NCBI RefSeq assembly: GCF_005116645.1 | Contig: NZ_SWCM01000003.1 | Span: 186,001-250,000, forward strand | Reading direction: 5' to 3' | Length of the DNA stretch: 64,000 nt | DNA from: Desulfopila sp. IMCC35006 | Lineage (GTDB): Bacteria > Desulfobacterota > Desulfobulbia > Desulfobulbales > Desulfocapsaceae | Shown: positions 17,912 through 26,084 of the stretch, one piece after another | How the letters are laid out: each line of letters starts with the position of its first letter | Position numbering within the stretch: the first letter of the stretch is position 1 | Program-made: the position numbers and the translations under genes | Notes under the pieces: generated by a model | Told to the model about the DNA's origin: nothing | Database searches by the model: none | Seen by the model: only the letters and a program-made list of their open reading frames with translations

Positions 17912-17952
17912 CTGCATGGGGCATAATGCCCCATGCAGGCGTTATGCCCCAC
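17912..17952. promoter_or_regulatory. Palindromic upstream activating site
   Basis: CTGCATGGGGCAT (17912-17924) and ATGCCCCATGCAG (17926-17938) form a perfect 13-bp inverted repeat with a one-base centre. A third half-site, ATGCCCCA, follows in direct orientation at about 17944-17951. The sites lie 80-120 bases upstream of the sigma54 promoter, where enhancer sites for NtrC-type activators are expected, and close to the end of the activator gene. Confidence 0.7.
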
Positions 17953-18000
17953 AATATAAAGAGAGGATCCGACGGAATGGGGAGAAGAATCAGGGAAGGA

Positions 18001-19356
18001 TTAATCGGTCAGCTTTTGCAGTTTTCGGTACAGGGTCTTACGATCAATTTGCAGGATCTGGGCGGCAACTGACTGGTTGCTTTGCACAGTTTTCAGGACA
18101 TGGGCAATATAACGCCTGCTCATTTCCTCAAGAGAAATTAATTCCACCGGATTGCCTGTTTCAAGAAAAATACCACTGCCGGCATGCCGACGGATTTTCT
18201 CCGGCAGATCTTCCGGCACAATCTTATCGAACAGGGTCATGGCCACCCCATGCTCCATGGCATTACGAAGCTCCCTGACATTCCCCGGCCACTCGTAGCC
18301 GAGCAGCCGTTTGGCCGTCGATTCGGCAAGCCCGGTTACCTTTTTGCCCTGTTTGGCCGCAAAATCGCCGACAAATTTTCCGGCAAGCAGCAGGATATCC
18401 GCGCCCCGCTTGCGCAGTGGAGGGATATCTACGGTGATGACATTGAGCCGATAGTACAGATCTTCCCGAAATGCCCCGTCGGCAACAGCCCGGTCAATAT
18501 CGATATTGGTGGCGGCGACCACCCGAACATCGACGGTTATCTCCTCGTTGCCGCCCACCGGCCGTACGGTCCGCTCCTCAAGGACCCGCAGCAATTTGGG
18601 CTGCAAAGACAAGGGAATATCACCAATCTCGTCGAGAAAAAGCGTCCCTCCATCGGCCTCCTGCAGCAAGCCTTTTCGATCCTGCCAGGCATCGGTAAAG
18701 GCCCCTTTAACATGACCGAAGAGTTCACTCTCCAGGAGGTTGTCCGGAAGCGCCGAACAGTTTATCGCGACAAACGGGGCCTTCTTTCGCCGACTGTATT
18801 CATGCAGCGCCCTGGCGGTGATTTCCTTGCCCGCCCCACTCTCTCCGGTAATAAGCACCGAGGTCTCGGTGTCGGCGATGCGTTCCAGGCGAGAAAACAG
18901 ATCCTTCATGACCTTGCTCTCCCCGAGCAGCCCGGAAAAAGAGTGGATCCTGGCAAAAGCCTCGCTCAGCACCTGCACCTGCTGCTTGAGGCTGCGGTGG
19001 TCCACGGCCCGCTGCAGCGCGACGGCGAGGATATCCAGATCAAGCGGCTTGGTGATAAAATCATAGGCACCGACCCGGAGTGCTTCAATGGCCGTTTCCA
19101 TGGAACCAAAAGCAGTCATCATTATTACCGGGATTTCCGGCCATTTGGCCAGCACCTCACGACAGACCTGCATCCCGCTGACATCCGGCAGGTTGATATC
19201 GGTCAGGATCACGTCCGGATGCTCGGTGTCGATCGCCGCCACTCCTTCCAGCCCGTTTACAAAAGAGCGGGGAGTGAACCCGCGTCTGGACAGCCCGACT
19301 TCGAGCATCTCGCACATATCTTTATCGTCTTCAATAATGAGAACGTGGCCGATCAT
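18001..19356 (-). CDS. Sigma54-dependent response regulator (NtrC family)
   Basis: A 451-residue NtrC/ZraR-type activator. Receiver domain at 1-120 with phospho-acceptor D53 (LTDINLPD) and K103. AAA+ domain at about 143-370 with Walker A GESGAGKE (171-178) and Walker B GGTLFLDE (236-243). Fis-type helix-turn-helix at the C terminus (VAAQILQIDRKTLYRKLQKL). The sigma54-contact loop reads GAFTDA (218-223) instead of the usual GAFTGA. Partner of the sensor kinase encoded immediately upstream, with a four-base overlap. Likely target: the sigma54 promoter at 17.8 kb, inferred from proximity. Confidence 0.95.
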   Translation of the reverse strand: MIGHVLIIEDDKDMCEMLEVGLSRRGFTPRSFVNGLEGVAAIDTEHPDVILTDINLPDVSGMQVCREVLAKWPEIPVIMMTAFGSMETAIEALRVGAYDFITKPLDLDILAVALQRAVDHRSLKQQVQVLSEAFARIHSFSGLLGESKVMKDLFSRLERIADTETSVLITGESGAGKEITARALHEYSRRKKAPFVAINCSALPDNLLESELFGHVKGAFTDAWQDRKGLLQEADGGTLFLDEIGDIPLSLQPKLLRVLEERTVRPVGGNEEITVDVRVVAATNIDIDRAVADGAFREDLYYRLNVITVDIPPLRKRGADILLLAGKFVGDFAAKQGKKVTGLAESTAKRLLGYEWPGNVRELRNAMEHGVAMTLFDKIVPEDLPEKIRRHAGSGIFLETGNPVELISLEEMSRRYIAHVLKTVQSNQSVAAQILQIDRKTLYRKLQKLTD

Positions 19357-20828
19357 TGTTCCGTCTCCTCGAGTAAAAGAAAGATGGAGAAGCGAGCCCC
19401 CTTTGGCCGGCGGTTCTCAACTTCAATCCAGCCATTATGCTCTTCCAGAAGTTCCCGCGCAATGGACAGGCCGAGCCCTGTTCCCAGACCAATCTGCTTC
19501 GTCGTGTAAAACGGCGTGAAAATTTCCGGCAACTGATCTTCGGGGATACCATCACCTTCATCGAGTACGTCGATGCGAACCAGTTTCTTCATCTGATCGT
19601 CGGTATGCAGCATTGACTTGAGGGTGGTATTGACAATCTCGACCACGACTTCTTTTCCATTCGGCGTTGCCTGAATTGCGTTCATGATAACATTCATAAA
19701 CACCTGCTGCATCTGTTGGGCATCCATCCGACAAACCATCTGTATTTCAGCAACGGTATGCAAGGTGAGCGTAATCCCCTGTTTTGATGCCATGGGTGAG
19801 AGAAGGCGAAAGACCTGCCGAAGGACAGTCTCCACATTTTCGAGGGTTTTCGGGTGGGATTTTTTCTTCCGCGAATAATCGAGCAGCTGTCGAATAATCA
19901 GCGTCATCCGTTCGGCCTGGGTCTTGATGATCCTGGCACAACTGATTATCTCATCCGGCTCCAGCGGTTCGGATATGATCATTTTCGCCCTGCCATCGAC
20001 CACATTAAGCGGGGTGCCGATTTCATGGGCAATACCGGCGGCGATCTGCCCGACTGTCGATAATTTTTCCGTATGCCGCAGCTGCTCCAGGGTTTTTAAC
20101 CGGGCAAGATGCTCAAAATGAATTTTTTCCTTCGCGATCAGCAATCTGGTACACATATCGTTCATAATGCCAGCCAGGCCGACCAGCTCATCCTCCCCTT
20201 TTATTTCCAGATCCGGCATCAGATTGCCCTTGCCTATCTCAACTGCCTTACTGGACAGCTTTTCCAGGGGGCCCCTGATTTTTATATGGATAAAAAAATA
20301 AATTATAATACCGCTGATAAGCGCAAGCAGGGTGGTAATTGACAGCGATCGTATAAGCATTCGCTGGATGAATTTCTCCCGCGGCACAAGAGACTGGGTG
20401 AGTTGAATTGCCCCGGGCCGGTCTCCCGGAATGTCGACAGCCATAAATGTATACCGTTGTTCCTGGCGATGTTCGTTCAGCGCAGTAAAGGAAAACGGGC
20501 TGGATATTTCGTTATTTAGATGGGTCTGCAGTTCAGGAATCACCTGCCCGTGTACTGTCTTCAGTTCATCCAGCCAGACCCAGCGGATGGTTATTAAATG
20601 ATCGGCACGGTTGGCATCATCAATGAGCTGGATCGCTTTCTCGGGACCACTCTCCTGCCATGTATGCGAAATCATGCCGGAGACGATCCAGCCGATCTGC
20701 CTGGCGTTGTCGGCCATATCGATATCGAACTGTTTTAATTCCGCCTCATAATTGACATTGCCATCGATAATCAACATACCGATGATTCCCAAGAGCAGAT
20801 AGGTGTATATCTTGGAGAACAGTTTCAT
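19353..20828 (-). CDS. Membrane sensor histidine kinase
   Basis: A 491-residue sensor kinase. Membrane helix 1 at about 8-22, a periplasmic sensing domain of about 130 residues, membrane helix 2 at about 158-181, a HAMP-like linker, then a HisKA domain with the phospho-accepting H268 (AAGIAHEIGTPLN) and an HATPase domain with N-box (NVIMNAIQATPNG) and G-boxes (DEGDGIPEDQL, GLGTGLGLSIARELLE). It would phosphorylate the NtrC-type regulator overlapping its 3' end. The ligand is unknown; the periplasmic domain shows no cysteine cluster or haem motif. Confidence 0.93.
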   Translation of the reverse strand: MKLFSKIYTYLLLGIIGMLIIDGNVNYEAELKQFDIDMADNARQIGWIVSGMISHTWQESGPEKAIQLIDDANRADHLITIRWVWLDELKTVHGQVIPELQTHLNNEISSPFSFTALNEHRQEQRYTFMAVDIPGDRPGAIQLTQSLVPREKFIQRMLIRSLSITTLLALISGIIIYFFIHIKIRGPLEKLSSKAVEIGKGNLMPDLEIKGEDELVGLAGIMNDMCTRLLIAKEKIHFEHLARLKTLEQLRHTEKLSTVGQIAAGIAHEIGTPLNVVDGRAKMIISEPLEPDEIISCARIIKTQAERMTLIIRQLLDYSRKKKSHPKTLENVETVLRQVFRLLSPMASKQGITLTLHTVAEIQMVCRMDAQQMQQVFMNVIMNAIQATPNGKEVVVEIVNTTLKSMLHTDDQMKKLVRIDVLDEGDGIPEDQLPEIFTPFYTTKQIGLGTGLGLSIARELLEEHNGWIEVENRRPKGARFSIFLLLEETEQ

Positions 20829-20867
20829 GGCGAAGAGCTATGGTCTTTTGCAGGAATCGACAAAATA

Positions 20868-21254
20868 TCAGAAGCCGTGACGTTGCAGACTCTTTTTGAT
20901 TTTAGGGTAAATAACTGCCAGCAGGTCTTCCCGCCCGAGATAGGGGCAGGAGGCATCGTAGGGAAAATCCCGACACTGCTGGGGCCTTGCCGCATGAATT
21001 AAACAGCGCTCGCTCAGCTTTCCGTCGAGCAGAAAAATACACGAGCCATCGGCTTTGACCTTGAAGGTATTGCGGTTTTCAATAAATCGCCTGCGCACCT
21101 CTCCATCTCTGAGATTAAAGTGGCGCGCAAGCCTGTTGATATCTGTTGCAGTAACAAAGAGAACTGAGCCTGGCAGTCGATAACAACAGATACCAGGACA
21201 AAAATTGCAGAACGCTCGGTTCGCCGGTTCTGCCGTGTTGTGTGGAATACCCAA
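20868..21254 (-). CDS. YkgJ-family cysteine-cluster protein
   Basis: A 128-residue protein with the cysteine arrangement of the YkgJ family (putative Fe-S or zinc binding): CNFCPGICC near the N terminus, then SCIFL, RCLIH, QCRDFPYD and SCPYLG. A TTG at 21252-21254 with AGGGGG upstream is the most plausible start. Biochemical function of the family is not established. It sits between the sensor kinase and the ABC-transporter/deacylase unit, all on the minus strand, with an 11-base gap to the latter. Confidence 0.75.
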   Translation of the reverse strand: MGIPHNTAEPANRAFCNFCPGICCYRLPGSVLFVTATDINRLARHFNLRDGEVRRRFIENRNTFKVKADGSCIFLLDGKLSERCLIHAARPQQCRDFPYDASCPYLGREDLLAVIYPKIKKSLQRHGF

Positions 21255-21264
21255 TACAACCCCC

Positions 21265-22407
21265 TCAAGAGGTCAAAAGATTCGTTCCTTTACCCTCCAG
21301 AGGCTCGGCACCGGCCACCTTGGCGACAATTTTTCCGGGCCGGGAAAAGCGATCGGCACAGCGGGCAAAAAGCACGCCACTGGTCTTGCTGGCAATCGGT
21401 AATGTTTCTCCCCTTCCCTCATTTTTCATGGGATTGCGCACCTCTGCAACCACCTCGCCTTTTACCACCACATCACCCGGCTTTTTCAGAAAAGACAGGA
21501 TACCCGCAGAAGTTGCGGTGATATAATCAACTCCCTGCAGAGGAGTCGCTTCGGCACAAAGCGCTGGAACTGGCACCCTGTCCCCATCAATCAAACCTCG
21601 CCGCTGCAGGAAGAGGTAGAGATTCTGCGCATCCATTTCAGTCATTTTCGGTTCGGTGTCGGCTACCCCGCGCAATTCTACAGTTGCCGAAAGACAGGCA
21701 GGCGGAATGGGAAAACCGGCAAATTTTTCGGCCAGCTCCCACCACTGTTTGCTGTTGGCCTCGTCAAAGGGCGTATCTCCGGAGTTATCGGCTAAAAGTG
21801 TTACGCCAGCCCCCAGCTGAGCCGACAGATCTGCACCAGCAGGCCAGAGCGATGTCCCCATATACACATGGAGCACGGCCTGATGATCGCAGTGCAGATC
21901 AAGAACGATGTCCGCATCGTGGGAGAGGGTCAGGAGCAAAAGCTTCAGGGCTTCAGCTTCGGTAACCGGCTGTTTGGCTGCAAGGATTTCCCCAGTGCAT
22001 TTTCTGATAAGTTCAATATTTTTCTTTTCATCACCACCGAGCAGGCCGTCAATCTTTTTGGCTATCTCGTCCGTGAGATCATAATAGCGACGATTGAAGT
22101 TTATATTATTGGTCGCATCAAAACGGCCCTGAATGATATCGGTCCCCCATTGCGACAGCCCTATTGGATTGGCCACTGGAACAACGATAATCTCTCCCGA
22201 AATTCGCCCGGCGGCATCGGCCTGATCAAGGAGTTCAAGCAAACGGCCCGCCACCAGATAACCGGGCGCTTCATCGGCGTGGAGACCAGCCTGGATATAG
22301 GCCTTGACGCCACTTTTGTTTGCACCGAAATGGACACTGATAATTTTACGTTCCGTGCCGACAGCCGATATCGGCAGCAGGTGTTCCTGGACTCTTTTTG
22401 TGGTCAT
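21265..22407 (-). CDS. Succinylglutamate desuccinylase/aspartoacylase-family deacylase
   Basis: A 380-residue M14-like zinc hydrolase of the AstE/AspA family, which deacylates N-acyl amino acids. The zinc ligands are visible as H43 and E46 (GLHADE) and H172 (LDLHCD), with NINFNRRYYDL as a substrate-region arginine motif. The start overlaps the upstream permease stop (ATGA-type overlap at 22404-22407), so it is co-transcribed with an importer for basic amino acids. This suggests that the imported or intracellular compound is an acylated amino acid. The exact substrate cannot be decided from sequence. A lipoyl-like C-terminal region (about 290-340) is also seen in this family. Confidence 0.85.
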   Translation of the reverse strand: MTTKRVQEHLLPISAVGTERKIISVHFGANKSGVKAYIQAGLHADEAPGYLVAGRLLELLDQADAAGRISGEIIVVPVANPIGLSQWGTDIIQGRFDATNNINFNRRYYDLTDEIAKKIDGLLGGDEKKNIELIRKCTGEILAAKQPVTEAEALKLLLLTLSHDADIVLDLHCDHQAVLHVYMGTSLWPAGADLSAQLGAGVTLLADNSGDTPFDEANSKQWWELAEKFAGFPIPPACLSATVELRGVADTEPKMTEMDAQNLYLFLQRRGLIDGDRVPVPALCAEATPLQGVDYITATSAGILSFLKKPGDVVVKGEVVAEVRNPMKNEGRGETLPIASKTSGVLFARCADRFSRPGKIVAKVAGAEPLEGKGTNLLTS

Positions 22408-23123
22408 ACGGGGGCCTCAATTTTGGTAACGCTCTGATCGGCCGGCTGCAGATGGCCGTGCCACCTTTTTTCCAACCGCCTGATCAGGAAAACGAAGGTA
22501 AAGGTAATCGTCATATAAAAAGCCGCCGCGGTGAGAAACGCTTCATAGGGGCTGTAAAATCGTGAATTAACAATTCGTGCCGCCCCGGTTATATCAATGA
22601 TGGTAATAACACTGGCAAGGGCGCTGCCATGGAGCATAAATATAATTTCATTGGAATACGCGGGCAGAGCACGCCTGAACGCGCTGGGCAGAACAATCCT
22701 GCGCAGCATCAAAAATGTTGACATACCTGCTGCCCGGGCGGCCTCAATCTCCCCATGGGGAGTTGCCACAATGGCGCCACGGAAAATCTCGGTGGTATAG
22801 GCACAGGTATTGAGTGAAAACGTAAAAAGGGCACAAAAATACGCCTCTTTAAAGAGCGGCCAGAGAAAACTCTCCTTCAATAAGTCGAACTGGCCGAATC
22901 CATAATAGACGAGAAACATCTGGACGAGCAGCGGCGTTCCCCGGAAAAAATAAACAAAGGCCCTGATCGGCGCCTGGACATACTGATTACCGGAAGTTCT
23001 GAGCACCGCCAGAGGAATGGCGAAAATAAGGCCGAACGCTAAAGAGATAGTTACCAGGATCAGCGTGTTTTTCAGGCCTTCCAGATAAATATCGATATTG
23101 CCGGCAATAATTGAAAAATCCAT
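22404..23123 (-). CDS. Amino acid ABC transporter permease (HisM type)
   Basis: A 239-residue inner-membrane permease of the polar amino acid family with about five helices. The EAA loop reads EAARAAGMSTFLMLRRIVLP at residues 128-147, which contacts the ATPase. The N-terminal helix region FRGTPLLVQMFLVYYG is typical of HisM/ArtM-type proteins. A good GGAG precedes the ATG at 23123. Second of two permeases in the unit; it probably pairs with the protein encoded just upstream to form the heterodimeric channel. Confidence 0.93.
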   Translation of the reverse strand: MDFSIIAGNIDIYLEGLKNTLILVTISLAFGLIFAIPLAVLRTSGNQYVQAPIRAFVYFFRGTPLLVQMFLVYYGFGQFDLLKESFLWPLFKEAYFCALFTFSLNTCAYTTEIFRGAIVATPHGEIEAARAAGMSTFLMLRRIVLPSAFRRALPAYSNEIIFMLHGSALASVITIIDITGAARIVNSRFYSPYEAFLTAAAFYMTITFTFVFLIRRLEKRWHGHLQPADQSVTKIEAPV

Positions 23124-23126
23124 AGC

Positions 23127-23816
23127 CTACTCCCTCCTGACGCCGACACTGTAACGCTCTTCAAGATACTTGAGCAGGTAGATGGAGACCGTAGTAATGA
23201 GCAGGTAATTGATGGCGACCACGACATAAAAAGTAAACGGCTTACGGGTTGCCCCCGCAGCCATACCCGCCTTGCGCACCATATCATCTAAGCCGATAAT
23301 GGAAACTAAAGCGGTGGTTTTCACCAGCACCAGCCAATTATTGCCAAAGCCCGGGAGGGCATGCCGGACCATCTGCGGCAACAGGATTCGACTGAACACC
23401 TGGATACCGCTCATACCATAGGCATATCCCGCTTCCAGTTGACCTGGATTGACGGCGAGAATGGCGCCCCGGAAGGTTTCGGTCATATAGGCACCGAAAA
23501 TAAAACCGATGGTAGAAATTCCGGCTATAAAGGGATTGATGTCAATATACGCAGTATAACCAGCCAGGGGGGCCAGTTTATTGATCAGGACCTGTCCGCC
23601 AAAATAGACCAGAAGCATTAAAACAAGATCGGGAATGCCACGTATGACGGTAGTATAGACTTTGGCGAGACTGCTCAGTACCAAGGAGCGCGACAACTTG
23701 GCCATCGCGCCGAACATGCCTAAGAAGATCGCGATAAAGAGAGAGGCGAGCGAGACTTCGAGGGTCAGAATAGTTCCCTCAAATATACTTGGCCCGTAGC
23801 CATGCAGTGAGAACAT
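23127..23816 (-). CDS. Amino acid ABC transporter permease (HisQ type)
   Basis: A 229-residue polar amino acid permease with about five helices. It has the TVIRGIPDLVLMLLVYFGG segment and an EAA loop (EAGYAYGMSGIQVFSRILLP, about 131-150). Only three bases separate it from the second permease gene, so the two are coupled. The downstream position relative to the binding-protein gene is normal for this transporter class. Specificity is set by the binding protein. Confidence 0.93.
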   Translation of the reverse strand: MFSLHGYGPSIFEGTILTLEVSLASLFIAIFLGMFGAMAKLSRSLVLSSLAKVYTTVIRGIPDLVLMLLVYFGGQVLINKLAPLAGYTAYIDINPFIAGISTIGFIFGAYMTETFRGAILAVNPGQLEAGYAYGMSGIQVFSRILLPQMVRHALPGFGNNWLVLVKTTALVSIIGLDDMVRKAGMAAGATRKPFTFYVVVAINYLLITTVSIYLLKYLEERYSVGVRRE

Positions 23817-23849
23817 AGGCTAGGCTACGGGAGAAGGATGATCTATTCT

Positions 23850-23875
23850 TCCCTGCCGGTCCGATCCGGCAGGGA
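23850..23875. terminator. Intercistronic hairpin after the binding-protein gene
   Basis: TCCCTGCCGG (23850-23859) and CCGGCAGGGA (23866-23875) pair perfectly around TCCGAT, in the 76-base gap between the binding protein and the HisQ-type permease. Such hairpins often lower expression of downstream permeases relative to the binding protein. Confidence 0.65.
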
Positions 23876-23892
23876 GGAGGGGGGATTGAGGC

Positions 23893-24672
23893 TTATTCAC
23901 CGTAGACATTGAAGTCAAAATATTTATCCTGGATAGTTTTGTATGTTCCGTCAGCCCGAATGGTGTCAATGGCTTTATTAAACATTTCGGCGAGGTCTTT
24001 ATCTTCTTTGCGAATAGCAATACCGGCACCGTTGCCAAACCATTTCGGGTCATTGAGATCGGGGCCGATGAACATATAATCCTTGCCCTCAGGCTTTTTC
24101 AAAAAGCCGTCCGACAGCGCCACACTGTCGGCAAGCAGCATATCCACTCGCCCTGCCGCCAGATCGAGATAGGCCTCGTCCTGGGTGCCGTAGCGCTTGA
24201 TAGTAACATCTTTGCCATAGTTGTCGGTGAGATATTTGTCATGAATGGTCGCCCGCTGGACGCCAACGGATTTCCCTTTAATCGCTTCGCGTGAGAAATT
24301 CTCCATCGTCCCCTTTTTGATAATAAATTTGGCCGGGGTCTGATAGTATTTGTGGGAGAAACCAACTTTTTTGAGCCGCTCTTCGGTGATCGACATCGAG
24401 GCAATAATCGCATCATATTTTTTAGCGAGCAGCCCGGGAATGATACCATCCCAATCCTGGGCAACCAGGGTCACCTTCACGCCCATCGCTTTACCGAGAG
24501 CCTTGGCGATATCGATATCAAAACCGGCCAACTGCCCATCGGGCTGCACATAACTAAACGGAGGATAAGCACCTTCGACGCCGATGCGTACTTCTTTCCA
24601 TTCTTTTGCCAAGGCCAAGCCGCTCGCGGCAAGGAACATACACATTGACACTACAGCAAGTATCCGTTTCAT
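23893..24672 (-). CDS. Periplasmic basic-amino-acid binding protein (HisJ/ArgT type)
   Basis: A 259-residue solute-binding protein of family 3. Signal peptide at 1-22 (MKRILAVVSM... ALA), then the typical VRIGVEGAYPPFSYV opening and GFDIDIAKALGKAMG. It captures an amino acid and delivers it to the permeases. The overall pattern (DWDGIIPGLLAKKYDAIIASMSIT) resembles lysine/arginine/ornithine or histidine binding proteins. That is a family-level inference, and related members bind other amino acids. GAGAGGG precedes the start. Confidence 0.9.
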   Translation of the reverse strand: MKRILAVVSMCMFLAASGLALAKEWKEVRIGVEGAYPPFSYVQPDGQLAGFDIDIAKALGKAMGVKVTLVAQDWDGIIPGLLAKKYDAIIASMSITEERLKKVGFSHKYYQTPAKFIIKKGTMENFSREAIKGKSVGVQRATIHDKYLTDNYGKDVTIKRYGTQDEAYLDLAAGRVDMLLADSVALSDGFLKKPEGKDYMFIGPDLNDPKWFGNGAGIAIRKEDKDLAEMFNKAIDTIRADGTYKTIQDKYFDFNVYGE

Positions 24673-24710
24673 TTTTCCCTCTCTGCATTAATTTTTAAAC
24701 AACCAGTGAT

Positions 24711-24729
24711 TGATGGCATCGTAAAAATC
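24711..24729 (+). repeat. Family A repeat core, opposite orientation
   Basis: The plus strand reads TGATGGCATCGTAAAAATC between two minus-strand transporter genes. This is the same core as the other copies but on the other strand, and here it does not provide a stop codon. Confidence 0.6.
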
Positions 24730-24730
24730 T

Positions 24731-25504
24731 TCACATCATAGCAGCGACAAAGGTCTGAAACCTTTCTGTTTTCGGAGAATCAAAGACCTCTGCCGGCGTA
24801 CCGTTCTCAATGATCAGCCCCTGGTCAAGGAAAATAATCCGGGAGCTGACCTCTCTTGCAAAACCCATCTCATGGGTAACGACAATCATGGTCCGGCCTT
24901 CAATGGCCAGATCCCGCATAACCTGGAGTACTTCTCCAACCAGCTCCGGATCCAGGGCGGAGGTCGGTTCATCGAACAGGATAACCTCCGGTTCCATAGC
25001 CAGAGCTCTTGCTATTGCCGCCCGCTGCTGCTGACCACCGGAAAGATGGACAGGGTAGGCACCAAGTTTATCGCCGATGCCCACCTTCTCGAGATAATGC
25101 ACGGCTCTCTCCCTGGCTCGCTTACGCTCCTGCTTAAGCACATGCACGGGCGCCTCCATGACATTTTCGAGAATGGTCATATGCGACCAGAGATTGAATT
25201 GCTGAAACACCATGGCCAGTTTAGCGCGAATTCGTTCGACCTGCCTCCTGTCCGCAGGCTGGTTTTCGCCCTTGCGATTTTTTTTCATCAATACTTCTTC
25301 TCCAGCCACCCTGATAATGCCGCTGTTGGGAATCTCGAGCAGATTTATACAGCGCAGCAGAGTACTCTTACCAGATCCTGACGAGCCGAGTACGGAAATT
25401 ACCTCACCTTGAGAAGCGGCGAGATGAACACCTTTGAGAACCTCATTTTCACCAAAGCTTTTATGAAGATTTTCGACTGAGATCGCCTGTCGGCTGCTGT
25501 CCAT
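24731..25504 (-). CDS. Amino acid ABC transporter ATPase (HisP type)
   Basis: A 257-residue ATPase with Walker [10 protein letters not shown] (40-48), signature LSGGQ (154-158), Walker B VILFDEP (174-180) and a switch histidine in VVTHEMGFA. The [16 protein letters not shown] stretch is typical of the HisP/GlnQ family. It energises the importer encoded downstream. As first gene of the unit it faces the kamA operon across a 580-base divergent region. Confidence 0.95.
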   Translation of the reverse strand: MDSSRQAISVENLHKSFGENEVLKGVHLAASQGEVISVLGSSGSGKSTLLRCINLLEIPNSGIIRVAGEEVLMKKNRKGENQPADRRQVERIRAKLAMVFQQFNLWSHMTILENVMEAPVHVLKQERKRARERAVHYLEKVGIGDKLGAYPVHLSGGQQQRAAIARALAMEPEVILFDEPTSALDPELVGEVLQVMRDLAIEGRTMIVVTHEMGFAREVSSRIIFLDQGLIIENGTPAEVFDSPKTERFQTFVAAMM

Positions 25505-26084
25505 GAGGCCCTTTGCTCTAAGCTGGTTGAAAGATAGATGTGACTACATTAATGTAACTGCTGATATAATAAACAATTCCCTGAATTGTCAAACCGAAAG
25601 CACCCTCCTGCAAAGTTTTACCCCCACTTCAAAAAATGAATTGCACTTCTCTTTAAATTTGTTGCACAATAAACGGATAAGAGCCATTGACATTATGTCC
25701 GGGAGACCAACAATATAGCTCAGGTTTGACCTCCAGCAACTTTAACATAACTTATTGTCTGGACAGATTTTTTTTACGTTTTGCATCGCACTGTAATTTT
25801 AATTTTATTTTTGGCCCGGCGACGAAAAAAAAAGCATTGCTCAAGCTTCGCAAATAATGTATGTACGCAAAAATAAATTCACCGATATGCAGTCACCGAA
25901 AGACACGTTCAATGACGCAGGAGTTCTCACCTGAAGAAAACGTTTTTCAAATCCATTTATTGTCTTTTTAAGACAAAATATTCCACGACCTGAAATAAAA
26001 GAACCATTACTGAAATTTCATGACGCAGACATCTAGTCAAGTCGGAACTCATTCCTTTAATTTTTTTAAAACGAGGTAAAAACA
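25505..26084. promoter_or_regulatory. Divergent promoter region between transporter and kamA operon
   Basis: A 580-base AT-rich region without a supported gene. It separates the minus-strand ABC importer unit from the plus-strand kamA operon and must carry promoters for both. Long A and T runs are present. I found no convincing sigma54 site, riboswitch or strong palindrome. Two frames of 70-85 codons here are unsupported. GAGG ahead of ATG 26085 is the kamA ribosome binding site. Confidence 0.5.

Noticed and set aside
18184-19509. 441-codon plus-strand frame
   Set aside because: Long, but antisense to the NtrC-type regulator and lacking any domain; a codon-bias artefact of the opposite strand.
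25505-26084. Sigma54 or lysine-riboswitch element before kamA
   Set aside because: I looked for GG-N10-GC and for a lysine riboswitch-like structure and found nothing convincing.
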